From Arthrobacter oryzae (lineage in GTDB: Bacteria; Actinomycetota; Actinomycetes; Actinomycetales; Micrococcaceae): a stretch of 64,000 bases of DNA. The stretch lies in contig NZ_RBIR01000008.1 in the NCBI RefSeq assembly GCF_003634095.1, forward strand, positions 1 through 64,000. Direction: 5' to 3'. The translations under genes and the position numbers were made by a program. Below the pieces are notes generated by a model. That model saw only the letters and a program-made list of their open reading frames with translations, was not told the DNA's origin and ran no database searches. This document shows positions 1-8,301 of the stretch, one piece after another. Numbering within the stretch: the stretch's first letter is position 1; each line of letters begins with the position of its first letter.

Positions 1-210
1 ATCCACTACTGGTCCCGCGGCGGCCCCACCGCCACCGACAACGGAACCCTGCTCTGCTCCCACCACCACCACGTCATCCACAAAGAACACTGGACGATCC
101 ACCTCAAGAACGGGACCCCCTGGTTCATCCCGCCACCCCACCTGGACCCCACCCAACAACCCCGCCGCAACCACTACTTCAAACCCGCCCACCTCACCAC
201 CGCCGCATAA
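1..210 (+). CDS. HNH endonuclease / DUF222 (13E12-type) protein, C-terminal part
   Basis: The reading frame is open from the first base to the TAA at 208-210, so only the last 69 residues are present. They show the usual end of the actinobacterial DUF222-HNH family: H-Y-W followed by G-G-P-T near residues 2-11, then N-G-x-L-L-C-x-x-H-H-H, which is the HNH metal and catalytic core, and a basic, proline-rich tail. Known members are often multicopy in Arthrobacter-like genomes and are presumed DNA endonucleases, but their targets are mostly unknown. The start and the DUF222 part lie outside the window. Family assignment is firm; function is inferred. Confidence 0.85.
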   Translation: MHYWSRGGPTATDNGTLLCSHHHHVIHKEHWTIHLKNGTPWFIPPPHLDPTQQPRRNHYFKPAHLTTAA

Positions 211-625
211 CAACCGCGCGACCGGGGCCTGGATCGATACGCCCTCGGTGCCGCCGTAAACGGCAGGTTGGGCGGTGAGCGGCGGCCCCGGCCGAAGTAC
301 CGTACGCACCAGGACAGTCCGAGCGGTTTCTAGCCCGGGGAGTGAGTGACTTCTAGGCCCATATGGCGCGTGCACGAAGTCGATAAGCGAAAATGCGACC
401 AACACAAAAAACCCCACCGCAGCGAGGCAGTCCAAAAGTGCTGACAGACCGGCAGCAGGCGCCTGGATTCAGGCGCAAACCGGCCACGAGGATGCCGAGC
501 AAAAATGCCGGGCAAAGATGCCGGCACACGGGCCGTGACCAACGAATTCAGGCCAACGGCTATTGGCGGCCCTAGTTTGCTATGCGAAGGGGGCTTGTCA
601 GCGCGCGACCCCCACCAGGGCAGAT
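211..625. other. Intergenic stretch without a supported gene
   Basis: About 415 bases between the HNH gene and the end of the minus-strand nuclease gene. No frame here has a start, ribosome binding site and actinobacterial codon bias together. On the minus strand a short open stretch at about 330-440 would encode a hydrophobic peptide, but it has no start codon and is interrupted upstream. It may be a decayed remnant; nothing more can be said. Confidence 0.4.
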
Positions 626-1471
626 TCAGCGCTTGACGGGAGGCGCGAGCGGGAGCAGGGCAGCTCCGGCCGTGGCCGTGTCGGCGGACATCTCCCACAC
701 TCGGCGCAGGGCACAGAATTTCCACCAGTGGTGCTTTAGGACCTCGGGGTTGGCCCGCTGGGGACGAACTTCCGTCTCGCCCACCGCCACGGCCAGCAGG
801 ATTGGCGATTCTCCGTGCTGCCATGCCTCCCACTCCCCCGCGACGGGATCCACCAGGCTTTCCTCTGCCTTCATGCCGGCGACGAGCTGCATGACAACCT
901 TGTCATCCAGCGGTTTGACGGTGCCGTCCCGGCTGGTGCCTTTGGTCTTGTAATCGATGAGGCAAGTCCGTCCATTGATTCTCGCCACGAGGTCCAAGGT
1001 GCCGGCGTAGCCGACTGTCTTGTTCCACACCGTAATCTCCGGTGCAATCGGCTCTACCTGGAAGAGCTCCCACCATTCATCAAAGCGGGCCGCGAAGGCT
1101 TCTTCACCGTTGGCGGCCAAAGCTTCACGCGTTTCCTTCATCTGGTGGGGCCGACCCAGTGCGCGCAGTGCAACCTGCTCGCAATAGTTGTGGACCCTGT
1201 CGCCGCGCTTGGCTGCATCGTCCCGATAGGACTCGGCCGCTTTCGCTGCCCTGCTGACCGCCTGGCGCAGTTTGGCGGGGCTCCCGAGGATGCCAGCAAG
1301 CTCCGGATCCTGGGCCAGGCTGTTTGCGCCCATGTATCCGAACCAGCCGTCAAGCCCGTGAGGCTGTTGGCCGATCACCGTTGTGATCGAGGGAACAGTG
1401 AATTGTGCCGACGTCGAGCGTGCGTACATACGCCCGTAATCAGTGGCGTGGGCGAGGAGTGGGGCGGTCAT
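626..1471 (-). CDS. PD-(D/E)XK nuclease-like protein (Cas4/RecB-like, phage type)
   Basis: A 281-residue protein. Residues 145-175 carry a PD-(D/E)XK core: E145, G157-T-L-D160, then D173-Y-K175, with Q195 in the position typical of the RecB/Cas4 branch. Residues 26-34 (V-P-S-I-T-T-V-I-G) match the N-terminal motif of phage Cas4-like exonucleases. The iron-sulfur cysteines of true Cas4 are not evident, and no CRISPR array or cas gene is nearby. It sits between an HNH gene and tRNA-Val, a context common for integrated-element remnants. The ATG at 1471 has only a weak purine-rich region (GAAAGAG) upstream. A DNA exonuclease or end-processing role is inferred from the fold alone. Confidence 0.72.
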   Translation of the reverse strand: MTAPLLAHATDYGRMYARSTSAQFTVPSITTVIGQQPHGLDGWFGYMGANSLAQDPELAGILGSPAKLRQAVSRAAKAAESYRDDAAKRGDRVHNYCEQVALRALGRPHQMKETREALAANGEEAFAARFDEWWELFQVEPIAPEITVWNKTVGYAGTLDLVARINGRTCLIDYKTKGTSRDGTVKPLDDKVVMQLVAGMKAEESLVDPVAGEWEAWQHGESPILLAVAVGETEVRPQRANPEVLKHHWWKFCALRRVWEMSADTATAGAALLPLAPPVKR

Positions 1472-1512
1472 AAAGAAACTCTTTCACGGGGGTGAGACAA
1501 CGGTGAAAAGCA

Positions 1513-1551
1513 AAATGGTCCGCCCCGCTGAGTCAGCGGGACAGACCATTT
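1513..1551 (-). terminator. Rho-independent terminator after tRNA-Val
   Basis: An outer stem (1513-1520 with 1544-1551) and an inner stem (1524-1530 with 1534-1540) form a long hairpin. On the minus strand it is followed by a T-rich tail (ATTTTGCTTTTC). It lies 8 bases past the 3' end of tRNA-Val(CAC) and is its likely terminator. Confidence 0.8.
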
Positions 1552-1558
1552 CGTTAGT

Positions 1559-1629
1559 GGGCGATACTGGGTTCGAACCAGTGACCTCTTCGGTGTGAAC
1601 GAAGCGCGCTACCACTGCGCCAATCGCCC
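1559..1629 (-). tRNA. tRNA-Val (CAC)
   Basis: A 71-nt cloverleaf on the minus strand. The acceptor stem is GGGCGAT with ATCGCCC, the anticodon stem CTTCG/CGAAG encloses loop TTCACAC with anticodon CAC, and the T arm has the loop TTCGAAC. The 3' CCA is not encoded. Its acceptor, D and T arms are almost the same as those of the two tRNA-Val(GAC) genes about 0.8-1.1 kb away, which points to common origin. Confidence 0.95.
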
Positions 1630-1753
1630 TAACGACATTGAATGCTAGCCCACCCGGGCGGATTTTAGAAATCGGCCTCGCCGCGCTGGTTCAGTAGCCC
1701 GCACTATTGACAGTTGCCCGGACGTCGCCTCGGCACTCTCCCACCGGTTGCCC

Positions 1754-2014
1754 ATGAATGCCAGCACTTTAAACTCACCAGGCCAACCTGTGCACGCAAC
1801 CCTCCCGGGCCCGGCTACTCCCCTCCAAGACGACACGGCAATCCTCGGCGCATCAAACGCACAACTCGTCACCCGGACCACAATTGATGCTCTCCGCCCG
1901 GTGACCGTTGACGTTGCCGCCCTCGGACCGGATTCCTCCCCGGGAGCCAACCGCCTCGCCCAGAATCTCAGATACCGGCCTCCGGGACGCATCAAGCTAA
2001 TTACAGCGCTGTAA
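1754..2014 (+). CDS. Possible small protein of unknown function
   Basis: An open frame of 86 residues from ATG 1754 (a TTG start at 1748 is also in frame). It has no recognised domain, no clear ribosome binding site, and only about 65% G/C at third codon positions, clearly below neighbouring genes. Its last codons lie inside the palindrome at 1996-2019. It could be a foreign or fast-evolving gene, but it may equally be a chance frame. Confidence 0.2.
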   Translation: MNASTLNSPGQPVHATLPGPATPLQDDTAILGASNAQLVTRTTIDALRPVTVDVAALGPDSSPGANRLAQNLRYRPPGRIKLITAL

Positions 2015-2019
2015 TTAGC
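1996..2019. promoter_or_regulatory. 24-bp perfect palindrome, candidate operator
   Basis: The half-site GCTAATTACAGC is followed directly by its exact reverse complement. It is much richer in A/T than the surroundings. Six bases downstream a second dyad (CCCCTAG 2025-2031 with CTAGGGG 2043-2049) forms a small hairpin without a T tail. A perfect dyad of this length suggests a binding site for a dimeric or tetrameric regulator; no partner gene is evident. It lies about 60 bp before a possible promoter for the tRNA cluster. Confidence 0.5.
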
Positions 2020-2077
2020 AAAATCCCCTAGAAATCAAGGAACTAGGGGCATTGCGGCGGCGCCAAGACCTCTCGAT

Positions 2078-2106
2078 TTGTAGATTCCCAGAACCTCCTA
2101 TAGAGT
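2078..2106 (+). promoter_or_regulatory. Possible promoter of the tRNA cluster
   Basis: TTGTAG (2078-2083), a 17-base spacer and TAGAGT (2101-2106) form a sigma-70-like promoter about 60 bases before the first tRNA. Found by eye only. Confidence 0.35.
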
Positions 2107-2165
2107 TCTTACTCGTTGGAACGCGAGGAAATGCCGAATGCGGCACGGAAATCTGCTCCAATAAT

Positions 2166-2238
<73 letters not shown>

Positions 2239-2284
2239 CGCAGGACACTGTCACGGCAATGGTTCTTCGGAATCCTGCTTACAC

Positions 2285-2355
2285 GGTGGGTTGGCCGAGA
2301 GGCGAGGCAGCGGCCTGCAAAGCCGTATACACGGGTTCGAATCCCGTACCCACCT
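2285..2355 (+). tRNA. tRNA-Cys (GCA)
   Basis: A 71-nt cloverleaf: acceptor GGTGGGT/ACCCACC, anticodon stem GCGGC/GCCGT with loop CTGCAAA (anticodon GCA), T arm ACGGG-TTCGAAT-CCCGT, discriminator T. CCA is not encoded. Confidence 0.95.
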
Positions 2356-2394
2356 CGGTGAAAACCATGGTGTCCGGTTTCGGCCGGATGAATT

Positions 2395-2469
2395 GGGCGA
2401 TTGGCGCAGCGGTAGCGCGCTTCCCTGACACGGAAGAGGTCACTGGTTCGATCCCAGTATCGCCCACCA
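2395..2469 (+). tRNA. tRNA-Val (GAC), copy 1
   Basis: Acceptor GGGCGAT/ATCGCCC, anticodon stem CTTCC/GGAAG with loop CTGACAC (anticodon GAC), T loop TTCGATC. Discriminator A is followed by an encoded CCA (2467-2469), unlike the Gly and Cys genes in this cluster. Confidence 0.96.
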
Positions 2470-2527
2470 AAGCAAGGAAACTTGCTTGATGCAGCACCAC
2501 CGGCCAGACCGGCATGGACTTCATATT

Positions 2528-2600
<73 letters not shown>

Positions 2601-2649
2601 CTCTTGTGTATTAGATTCACACAAATCCACTCCGGATTCTTCCGGTTGC

Positions 2650-2724
2650 GGGCGATTGGCGCAGCGGTAGCGCGCTTCCCTGACACGGAAGAGGTCACTG
2701 GTTCGATCCCAGTATCGCCCACCA
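2650..2724 (+). tRNA. tRNA-Val (GAC), copy 2
   Basis: Identical to copy 1 at 2395-2469, including the encoded CCA (2722-2724). Last gene of the cluster; a terminator follows 6 bases later. Confidence 0.96.
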
Positions 2725-2729
2725 ACATA

Positions 2730-2754
2730 CAGCTCCCCCGGGGGCTGTTTTTTT
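2730..2754 (+). terminator. Terminator of the tRNA cluster
   Basis: A hairpin (CAGC and GCTG outer arms, C/G-rich inner stem, 2730-2747) followed by an uninterrupted run of seven T. Textbook rho-independent terminator. Confidence 0.85.
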
Positions 2755-2959
2755 CTGCCCTTTTGCCTCGACTCCCCCATTCCCCGGCTCAGGCGCCCTG
2801 TCCTGAGGTTCACTTCCGACCCCGTCGTATAGGGGTCGTACCTGGGCCGTACCGGGACCGGGCGCCCCTGAGACTGATTCCAGGCCTGCCTCGCGCTCCC
2901 GGCCTCCGGATCGGGCCACAATACCCTTGACAGCAGCTCGCGGAGATTAAGTTCGGCTA

Positions 2960-2988
2960 TTGGCATGACCGGGACCGGCGGTTACTAT
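2960..2988 (+). promoter_or_regulatory. Sigma-70-type promoter of the small antitoxin-family gene
   Basis: TTGGCA (2960-2965), a spacer of exactly 17 bases and TACTAT (2983-2988). Transcription would start near 2995, about 40 bases before the GTG start at 3035. One of the better promoter matches in the window. Confidence 0.6.
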
Positions 2989-3034
2989 CGAAGCCGGAGG
3001 AGCGATCTGGCTCCGCGACCGAAGGGAGGTGCCC

Positions 3035-3304
3035 GTGGGTTTACTTGACGATCTGAAGGGCAAGGCTCAGCAAGTCATTGGTGGCAATGAACAGGCCATC
3101 AAGGACGGCATCGAAAAGGCCGGCGATTTCGTCGACTCGAAGACCGACGGCAAGTATGCCGACAAGGTTGATGCAGTGCAGCGAGGCGCTTCCGACTTCG
3201 TGGATAACGCAGACGACAGGCCGAATACGGTTCCCGTCGCCGAGCAGGCTCCCGTCGCGGCTGAGTCTCCTGCACCCGGGGCACCCCGGCAGCAGGGCCT
3301 TTGA
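3035..3304 (+). CDS. MT0933/Rv0909-type antitoxin family protein
   Basis: A small, highly charged protein of 89 residues. The first 60 residues match the MT0933-like antitoxin family: M-G-L-L-D-D-L-K-G-K-A, then repeated amphipathic helices ending in the family motif D-x-K-T-x-G-K-Y-A-D-K-V-D. The remaining 30 residues are a proline- and alanine-rich tail. The family takes its name from mycobacterial Rv0909, paired there with Rv0910. No toxin-like gene is adjacent here: zapE is convergent and tRNAs lie upstream. GTG 3035 is preferred over GTG 3029 because it follows the GGGAGG ribosome site (3023-3028) at better spacing. Whether it acts as an antitoxin in this organism is open; many members are solitary and may be stress proteins. 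Confidence 0.7.
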   Translation: MGLLDDLKGKAQQVIGGNEQAIKDGIEKAGDFVDSKTDGKYADKVDAVQRGASDFVDNADDRPNTVPVAEQAPVAAESPAPGAPRQQGL

Positions 3305-3320
3305 CCCAGGTACGTCAGCG

Positions 3321-3356
3321 AGGTGCCGGTCCCGCCGAGAGGCGGCGCCGGCACCT
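3321..3356 (+). terminator. Strong hairpin terminator after the antitoxin-family gene
   Basis: AGGTGCCGG (3321-3329) pairs with CCGGCACCT at the far end, with a second inner stem CCGCC/GGCGG. It sits 17 bases after the stop codon. There is no long T run. The stretch from here to 3519 holds no recognisable gene. Confidence 0.65.
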
Positions 3357-3519
3357 TCGGCATTTAACAGCCCAGAACCAAACATTGCTTTGCATAAGAG
3401 GTGACGACATAGAAGAAGGCCCGAGACGGTTAAAGCTCTGCCCGGTTCAGCTTGGCTCAGCCCGGCTTGGCCGGTTCCGTCCGGCTTCGGCTTAGTGGTT
3501 CAGCCCAAGCCGCTACTGC

Positions 3520-4557
3520 TCAGGAAGGCTCGTGGTTCTGGCCTTCGCGGGCCAGCGCGGTGAGCCGGGAGACGGCCCGGAAGTACTTCTTCATGTACCC
3601 GCCGGTCATCATTTCCTCGGTGAAGAGCTGGTCGAACGGCACGCCGCTGGCGAGGATGGGCACGTCCTTGTCGTAAAGCCGGTCCGCCAACACCACAAAC
3701 CGCAGAGCCACTGCCTGCTCGGTGATGGTGTGCACGTTCTTCCAGACGACGCCTTCGATTCCATCCAGCAGCTGCCGGTAGCGGCTGGGGTGCACGCCGG
3801 CCAGGTGGTTGATCAGGGTGCTGAACTCGTCGCGGGCCACGGTCTTGCCGTCGAATTCGGCCTGCATGTGGTGGGTCAGGTCGTCGTTGCGCAGCGGCGC
3901 AGGCGCTGCCGGGAGGCCACGGTGCCGGAAGTCGTCGCCGTCGATCCGCACGACGTCGAACTGGTCGGCCAGCACCTGGATTTCGCGGGCGAAGTCGACG
4001 GCGGCAAAGCGTCCGTCGCCGAGGGAGCCGGGCAACGTGTTGGAGGTCGCGGCAAGCTTCACGCCCGCATCGGCGAGCTCGCGCATGAGCCGGGACATTA
4101 GTACGGTGTCGCCCGGGTCGTCGAGTTCGAATTCGTCAATGCACACGAGCCGGTAGTGGCTCAACGCCTCCACGGTCTTGCGGAAAGACAGCGCACCAAC
4201 GAGGTTGGTGTATTCGACGAACGTGCCGAAGGCCTTGGGTCCGGGGGCGGCGTGCCAGAGGGACGCCAGCAGGTGGGTCTTGCCGACACCGAATCCGCCG
4301 TCAAGGTAGATGCCCGCCCGGGAGGTGTCCTTCTTGCCGAAGAGCCGCTTGAACAGGCCGTCGCCGTCGCGCGCGCCGACTCCAGCTGCAAAATGCTCCA
4401 GCGCGTGAACGGCATGCGCCTGGCTGGGCTGGGCGGGATCGGGCCGGTAGCTGGAAAACGACACCTCACCGAACCGCGGCGACGGGTAGAACCCGTTGAG
4501 GAGCTCGTCCACGGAAACTGCCGGCGTACGGGCGGCGAGCTGTTCGATATGTACCAA
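3520..4557 (-). CDS. zapE: Cell division protein ZapE (AFG1-like ATPase)
   Basis: A 345-residue AAA-type ATPase of the AFG1/LACE1 family. The Walker A motif reads G-G-F-G-V-G-K-T-H-L-L and Walker B L-V-C-I-D-E-F-E-L-D-D-P-G-D, the latter being characteristic of the family. In Escherichia coli ZapE binds FtsZ and acts in division under stress; the mitochondrial homologue is linked to turnover of respiratory proteins. The open frame reaches back to 4689, but homology begins at V-H-I-E-Q-L, so the TTG at 4557 is chosen; no strong ribosome site is visible, so the start is the least certain part. It is transcribed divergently from the sulfurtransferase gene. Confidence 0.85.
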   Translation of the reverse strand: MVHIEQLAARTPAVSVDELLNGFYPSPRFGEVSFSSYRPDPAQPSQAHAVHALEHFAAGVGARDGDGLFKRLFGKKDTSRAGIYLDGGFGVGKTHLLASLWHAAPGPKAFGTFVEYTNLVGALSFRKTVEALSHYRLVCIDEFELDDPGDTVLMSRLMRELADAGVKLAATSNTLPGSLGDGRFAAVDFAREIQVLADQFDVVRIDGDDFRHRGLPAAPAPLRNDDLTHHMQAEFDGKTVARDEFSTLINHLAGVHPSRYRQLLDGIEGVVWKNVHTITEQAVALRFVVLADRLYDKDVPILASGVPFDQLFTEEMMTGGYMKKYFRAVSRLTALAREGQNHEPS

Positions 4558-4784
4558 GGTGGTCCGTTCTGCTGGTCTCTTGTCCCCAGCAAGAATACCG
4601 GCAAAGCCCAGCCGCCCTGCGTGCGCTGGCGCGAACCGGCGGCCCAAGTGAGCAAGTGCACATTTCCCCGTGTGAACCCGGTGGAGCAAACCCGCAGGCC
4701 CGTGACTAGTGTTGTTACAGGCCCGGCGCCGCGCACGCTTGAAGCGCCAAGGCCTCCTGACCGTTTCAATGAAAGGCCATCACC

Positions 4785-5702
4785 ATGTCCTACCCCGTTG
4801 AGCAGAACGCAAAGTTCGCCGCCTACGCCCACCCGGAGCGGCTGGTGTCGACCGAATGGCTCGCCGCGGCGATCGACGCCGGCGGGCTCGACGGCGGCAA
4901 GCTCGTGGTGGTGGAGTCAGACGAGGACGTGCTGCTTTACGAGACAGGCCACATCCCCGGCGCGGTCAAGATCGACTGGCACACGGACCTGAACGACGAG
5001 GTCACCCGCGACTACATCGACGGCGAGGCTTTCGCCGCGCTGGCCGCCGCCAAGGGGATTTCCCGCGACAGCACCGTGGTGATTTACGGCGACAAGTCCA
5101 ACTGGTGGGCTGCGTACGCCCTGTGGGTCTTCACGCTGTTTGGCCACGAAGACGTCCGGCTCCTGGACGGCGGGCGCGACAAGTGGATCGCCGAAGGCCG
5201 TGCGGTCAGCACCGAAACTTCAGTCCCCGCGCCGGGAACGTACCCGGTGGTGGAACGCAACGATGCTCCGATCCGCGCCTTCAAGGAGGACGTCCTGGCC
5301 CACTTCGGCAAGCCGTTGATCGACGTCCGCTCGCCTGAGGAATACACCGGCCAGCGGACCCACATGCCGGCCTACCCGGAAGAAGGCGCCCTGCGCGGCG
5401 GGCACATCCCCACTGCGGCCTCCATCCCCTGGGCCCGCGCGGCCGCCGAGGACGGCACCTACCGCGACCGCGGCGAACTCGAGGCGTTGTACCTGGGCGA
5501 GGCCGGACTCAAGGAAGGGGACGACGTCGTGGCGTACTGCCGGATCGGCGAGCGGTCCAGCCACACTTGGTTTGCCCTGAAGTACCTGCTGGGATTCGAG
5601 ACCGTCCGGAACTACGACGGCTCGTGGACCGAGTGGGGCAACGCCGTGCGCGTCCCCATCGCCAAGGGCACCGAACGCGGCACGGTTCCGGCCTCCCGCT
5701 AG
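4785..5702 (+). CDS. sseA: Thiosulfate/3-mercaptopyruvate-type sulfurtransferase (two rhodanese domains)
   Basis: A 305-residue tandem-rhodanese protein. The C-terminal domain carries the active-site loop C-R-I-G-E-R-S with catalytic Cys252. In the N-terminal domain the equivalent loop (Y-G-D-K-S-N-W-W, residues 101-108) has no cysteine, as expected for its structural role. The enzyme moves sulfane sulfur from thiosulfate or mercaptopyruvate to an acceptor such as cyanide or a thiol. ATG 4785 is preceded by AAAGG. A SufE-like gene follows about 100 bases later, and MsrB and YbaK genes are near, so the setting favours sulfur or persulfide handling. The family does not settle the physiological donor. 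Confidence 0.9.
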   Translation: MSYPVEQNAKFAAYAHPERLVSTEWLAAAIDAGGLDGGKLVVVESDEDVLLYETGHIPGAVKIDWHTDLNDEVTRDYIDGEAFAALAAAKGISRDSTVVIYGDKSNWWAAYALWVFTLFGHEDVRLLDGGRDKWIAEGRAVSTETSVPAPGTYPVVERNDAPIRAFKEDVLAHFGKPLIDVRSPEEYTGQRTHMPAYPEEGALRGGHIPTAASIPWARAAAEDGTYRDRGELEALYLGEAGLKEGDDVVAYCRIGERSSHTWFALKYLLGFETVRNYDGSWTEWGNAVRVPIAKGTERGTVPASR

Positions 5703-5802
5703 GCCCCGGCGTTACCGGATGGATCCAGAACCGGTCCGGGCCGCGACCGGGACACGATTCGCGACCGGGACACAATTGCCGTGCGTGCGTAAGCTGGAAG
5801 GG

Positions 5803-6276
5803 ATGAATACTCCTGCCCTCCCCGCCGCACTGGCGGACATTGTTGACGATTTCCAAGCCCTGACCGAACCTGAGCGGCTGCAGTTGCTGCTTGAGTTCTC
5901 GCAGGGCCTGCCGGAACTTCCGGAGCGGCTTCGGGACCACCCGGAACTGCTGGAGCAAGTAGTTGAGTGCCAGACGCCGCTCTTCCTCACCATCGAAACG
6001 GAACCGGGCGACGGCGACTCGCCCGAGCGCGTCCGGCTCTACTTCAAGGCACCCAGGGAAGCCCCGACAACCCGCGGCTTCGCCGGTGTGCTCCATGAAG
6101 GACTCGACGGCCTCAGCGCGGCGGAAATCCTGGCTGTCCCGGATGACATGCCCGAACAGCTGGGCCTCACCCGGGCCATCACTCCCCTGCGCATGCGCGG
6201 CATGACGGCCATGCTCGGCCGGATCAAGCGGAAAGTCGCCGCGTTGGTTCCGCGGCAGCAGCCCGCGCAGTCCTGA
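5803..6276 (+). CDS. sufE: SufE-family sulfur acceptor protein
   Basis: A 157-residue SufE-like protein. The conserved sulfur-accepting cysteine lies in V-V-E-C56-Q-T-P, and the C-terminal L-x-x-x-R-M-R-G-M is typical. SufE takes persulfide sulfur from a cysteine desulfurase and passes it to iron-sulfur cluster scaffolds. No desulfurase gene is adjacent; the upstream partner is a rhodanese, an arrangement known from other actinobacteria. The frame extends to 5719, but ATG 5803 gives the family-length protein. It is preceded by GGAAGGG and by TAAGCT 7 bases before the ATG, so the mRNA may be leaderless. Confidence 0.85.
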   Translation: MNTPALPAALADIVDDFQALTEPERLQLLLEFSQGLPELPERLRDHPELLEQVVECQTPLFLTIETEPGDGDSPERVRLYFKAPREAPTTRGFAGVLHEGLDGLSAAEILAVPDDMPEQLGLTRAITPLRMRGMTAMLGRIKRKVAALVPRQQPAQS

Positions 6277-6303
6277 ATTCCGGCACCTCGAGAGCCAGCC
6301 GAC

Positions 6304-6801
6304 ATGGCCCGCAAACACGCGTCCCAGGGAACTCCTGCCACCGCAGCCCTGGCTGCAGCCGGAGTCGACTTTGTCGCGCATCCCTACGCCCACGATCCCG
6401 CGGCGGCCAGTTACGGCCTCGAGGCGGCGGAAATGCTGGGCATCGACCCTGCCCGGGTCTTCAAGACCCTGATGGTGGACGTCGATGGCCGGCTCGCCGT
6501 CGGCGTCGTTCCCGTCAGCGGAAACCTCGACCTCAAAGCCATGGCCGCCGCCCTGGGCGGCAAGAAGGCCGCGATGGCGGACCCGGCCGCGGCGCAGCGC
6601 CGGACCGGATACGTACTCGGCGGCATTTCGCCGCTCGGGCAGCGCCAGTCCTCCCCCACGGTGGTGGATGACAGCGCCCTAGCGCTGACGACCATCCTCG
6701 TTTCGGGCGGCCGGCGCGGGCTGGACATTGAGCTGGATCCTGCCGAGCTCATTCGGCTCACGGCCGCCCGCACTGCCAGGATCGGGACCCGGCACGGCTG
6801 A
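6304..6801 (+). CDS. ybaK: Cys-tRNA(Pro)/Cys-tRNA(Cys) deacylase YbaK
   Basis: A 165-residue YbaK/EbsC-type editing protein. It hydrolyses cysteine (and related residues) from mischarged tRNA-Pro in trans, protecting translation accuracy. The family lysine is in V-F-K54-T-L, the G-x-x-P-L-G-Q region is at about residues 107-112, and the C-terminal S-G-G-R-R-G-L-D-I-E-L motif is complete. It starts 27 bases after sufE and is probably in the same transcript. No strong ribosome site is visible directly before ATG 6304. Confidence 0.9.
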   Translation: MARKHASQGTPATAALAAAGVDFVAHPYAHDPAAASYGLEAAEMLGIDPARVFKTLMVDVDGRLAVGVVPVSGNLDLKAMAAALGGKKAAMADPAAAQRRTGYVLGGISPLGQRQSSPTVVDDSALALTTILVSGGRRGLDIELDPAELIRLTAARTARIGTRHG

Positions 6802-6818
6802 GGCACCGCGACGCCCTG

Positions 6819-8162
6819 TCAGTCCGGAAGAGAGTTTCCGAGCCCCTGCTCCTGGTCGCCGGGGTTGGTGCGGGGCGCCAGCTGAAGCCGGAGCCAAGCC
6901 GCTACCAGCCGCTCCCAGCGCTCCGGATCCACGTTCCATTCCTTGGTATGCCGGGCGGTCTCGAAGGGCTCGAACGTGACCATCTCCGGATTCTTCTCCG
7001 CCAACTCGGCAGACGGCCCGTAAGGGACGTATTCATCGTCCATGCTGTGCACAATGAAAGTCGGCGTGCGCAGCTCGACGGCCCGTGAGACCCAGTCCAT
7101 CGTTTTGAGGTCCACCGGGGCGGCCAGACCGGTCAGCCGCCGGCCCAGCGGGTGGCTGAGCATGAGTTGTCCATAGCGCCCGACTGCCGACGGGATCCGG
7201 TTCAGCTCGGCATGGTGCGCCAGCACGTTCACCCAGTCGATTACGGGGGCGTCCAGGACCATTGCCCGGATCAGGCTGCGATGCCGGGAGAGATCGGCCG
7301 TCTGGAGGCAGATCGCGCCGCCCATCGACCAGCCGAACAGGACCACCTCCCGGGCGCCGTGCTGCAGGGCGTAATCGATGGCGGCCTCGACGTCGCGCCA
7401 TTCCGTGGAGCCCAGTCCGTAACGCCCGTCGCTGGCGGAGGGGGCCATGCCGTCGTTGCGGTAGGAGATCAGCAAACTGGACATGCTCAGTTCCCGGGCA
7501 GTCCGGACGGCCCGCAGCCCCTCCTGCCGCGAGGCACCGCGCCCGTGCACCATGATCGCCCAGACGTCGGGAGCCGCCTCCTCTGACGCCGGTGCGCCCC
7601 GGACCAGCCAGGCGGGGGCGTGCCCGCCGTCGACGTCAATGAGCACGTCTTCCATCGAAAGCCCGAGCGCGGCAGGATCCGGGTAGGCTGCCCCGCTCCA
7701 CCAGCCCCGCCGGGCGGAGGCCAGGTCCCCGCTGTAGACGGACTCCACTTCCCGCAGGACGGTGCGTTCCGCCGGCGAGTAGGAAAGAATCCGGCCGATC
7801 CGTGCGTGGCCCCGGCCGCCGTCGAAGAAGAACCCGTACACACCGTCCACCGTGGCATCCGGGGTGGCGGCGAGGATGACCTGCAGGGCCCGGCCGTCGC
7901 GGATGACGGCCAGCACTTCCTGGTCCGCCTCGCGGAACCTGGCCGGGGTGATGACGCGGCGGGCGAAGTAGAGCGCCAGGGCCGAGGAACCGGCGGCGAG
8001 CACGCCCGCGGCCGCGCTGCCTCCAATGATGCCCCCCAGCGCCCATTTGGCGCTGCCGGAGCGGCCGGCGTCAAGGGATGCAGCGGGGGCCGGCGCGGCG
8101 GCAGTTGCCGCACCGCGGGCGGTCCGGGACAGATCCGGGCGGAGGCGCAAGGAGGAAGCCAT
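6819..8162 (-). CDS. Membrane-anchored alpha/beta hydrolase
   Basis: A 447-residue protein. A basic, alanine- and proline-rich N-terminus is followed by one hydrophobic segment (about residues 41-67), so it is probably tethered with the catalytic domain on one face of the membrane. The hydrolase fold shows G-W-S279-M-G-G as nucleophile elbow, D375/D376 in S-M-D-D-E-Y-V-P, and His405 in T-A-R-H-T-K-E-W, together a complete triad. The region between anchor and hydrolase (about 70-200) has no recognised domain. The substrate is unknown; an esterase or peptidase is equally possible. ATG 8162 is chosen over the upstream frame start at 8195 because the sequence before it looks non-coding. Convergent with ybaK. 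Confidence 0.75.
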   Translation of the reverse strand: MASSLRLRPDLSRTARGAATAAAPAPAASLDAGRSGSAKWALGGIIGGSAAAGVLAAGSSALALYFARRVITPARFREADQEVLAVIRDGRALQVILAATPDATVDGVYGFFFDGGRGHARIGRILSYSPAERTVLREVESVYSGDLASARRGWWSGAAYPDPAALGLSMEDVLIDVDGGHAPAWLVRGAPASEEAAPDVWAIMVHGRGASRQEGLRAVRTARELSMSSLLISYRNDGMAPSASDGRYGLGSTEWRDVEAAIDYALQHGAREVVLFGWSMGGAICLQTADLSRHRSLIRAMVLDAPVIDWVNVLAHHAELNRIPSAVGRYGQLMLSHPLGRRLTGLAAPVDLKTMDWVSRAVELRTPTFIVHSMDDEYVPYGPSAELAEKNPEMVTFEPFETARHTKEWNVDPERWERLVAAWLRLQLAPRTNPGDQEQGLGNSLPD

Positions 8163-8301
8163 GGCACCATTCTGACCGAATCGTGGCCCATCCATGACAT
8201 TTCGCCAGCTCAGGACGCATTACCGCGCCGGCTGTGACACGCCGCGCGCCCCGCACGGGCACAACCATGCGGCGCACCACCGGCGCGACTAGGCTGGGGT
8301 C

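Noticed and set aside
626-1471. Cas4 of a CRISPR system
   Set aside because: No repeat-spacer array, no other cas gene and no iron-sulfur cysteine set; phage-type nuclease is the better call.
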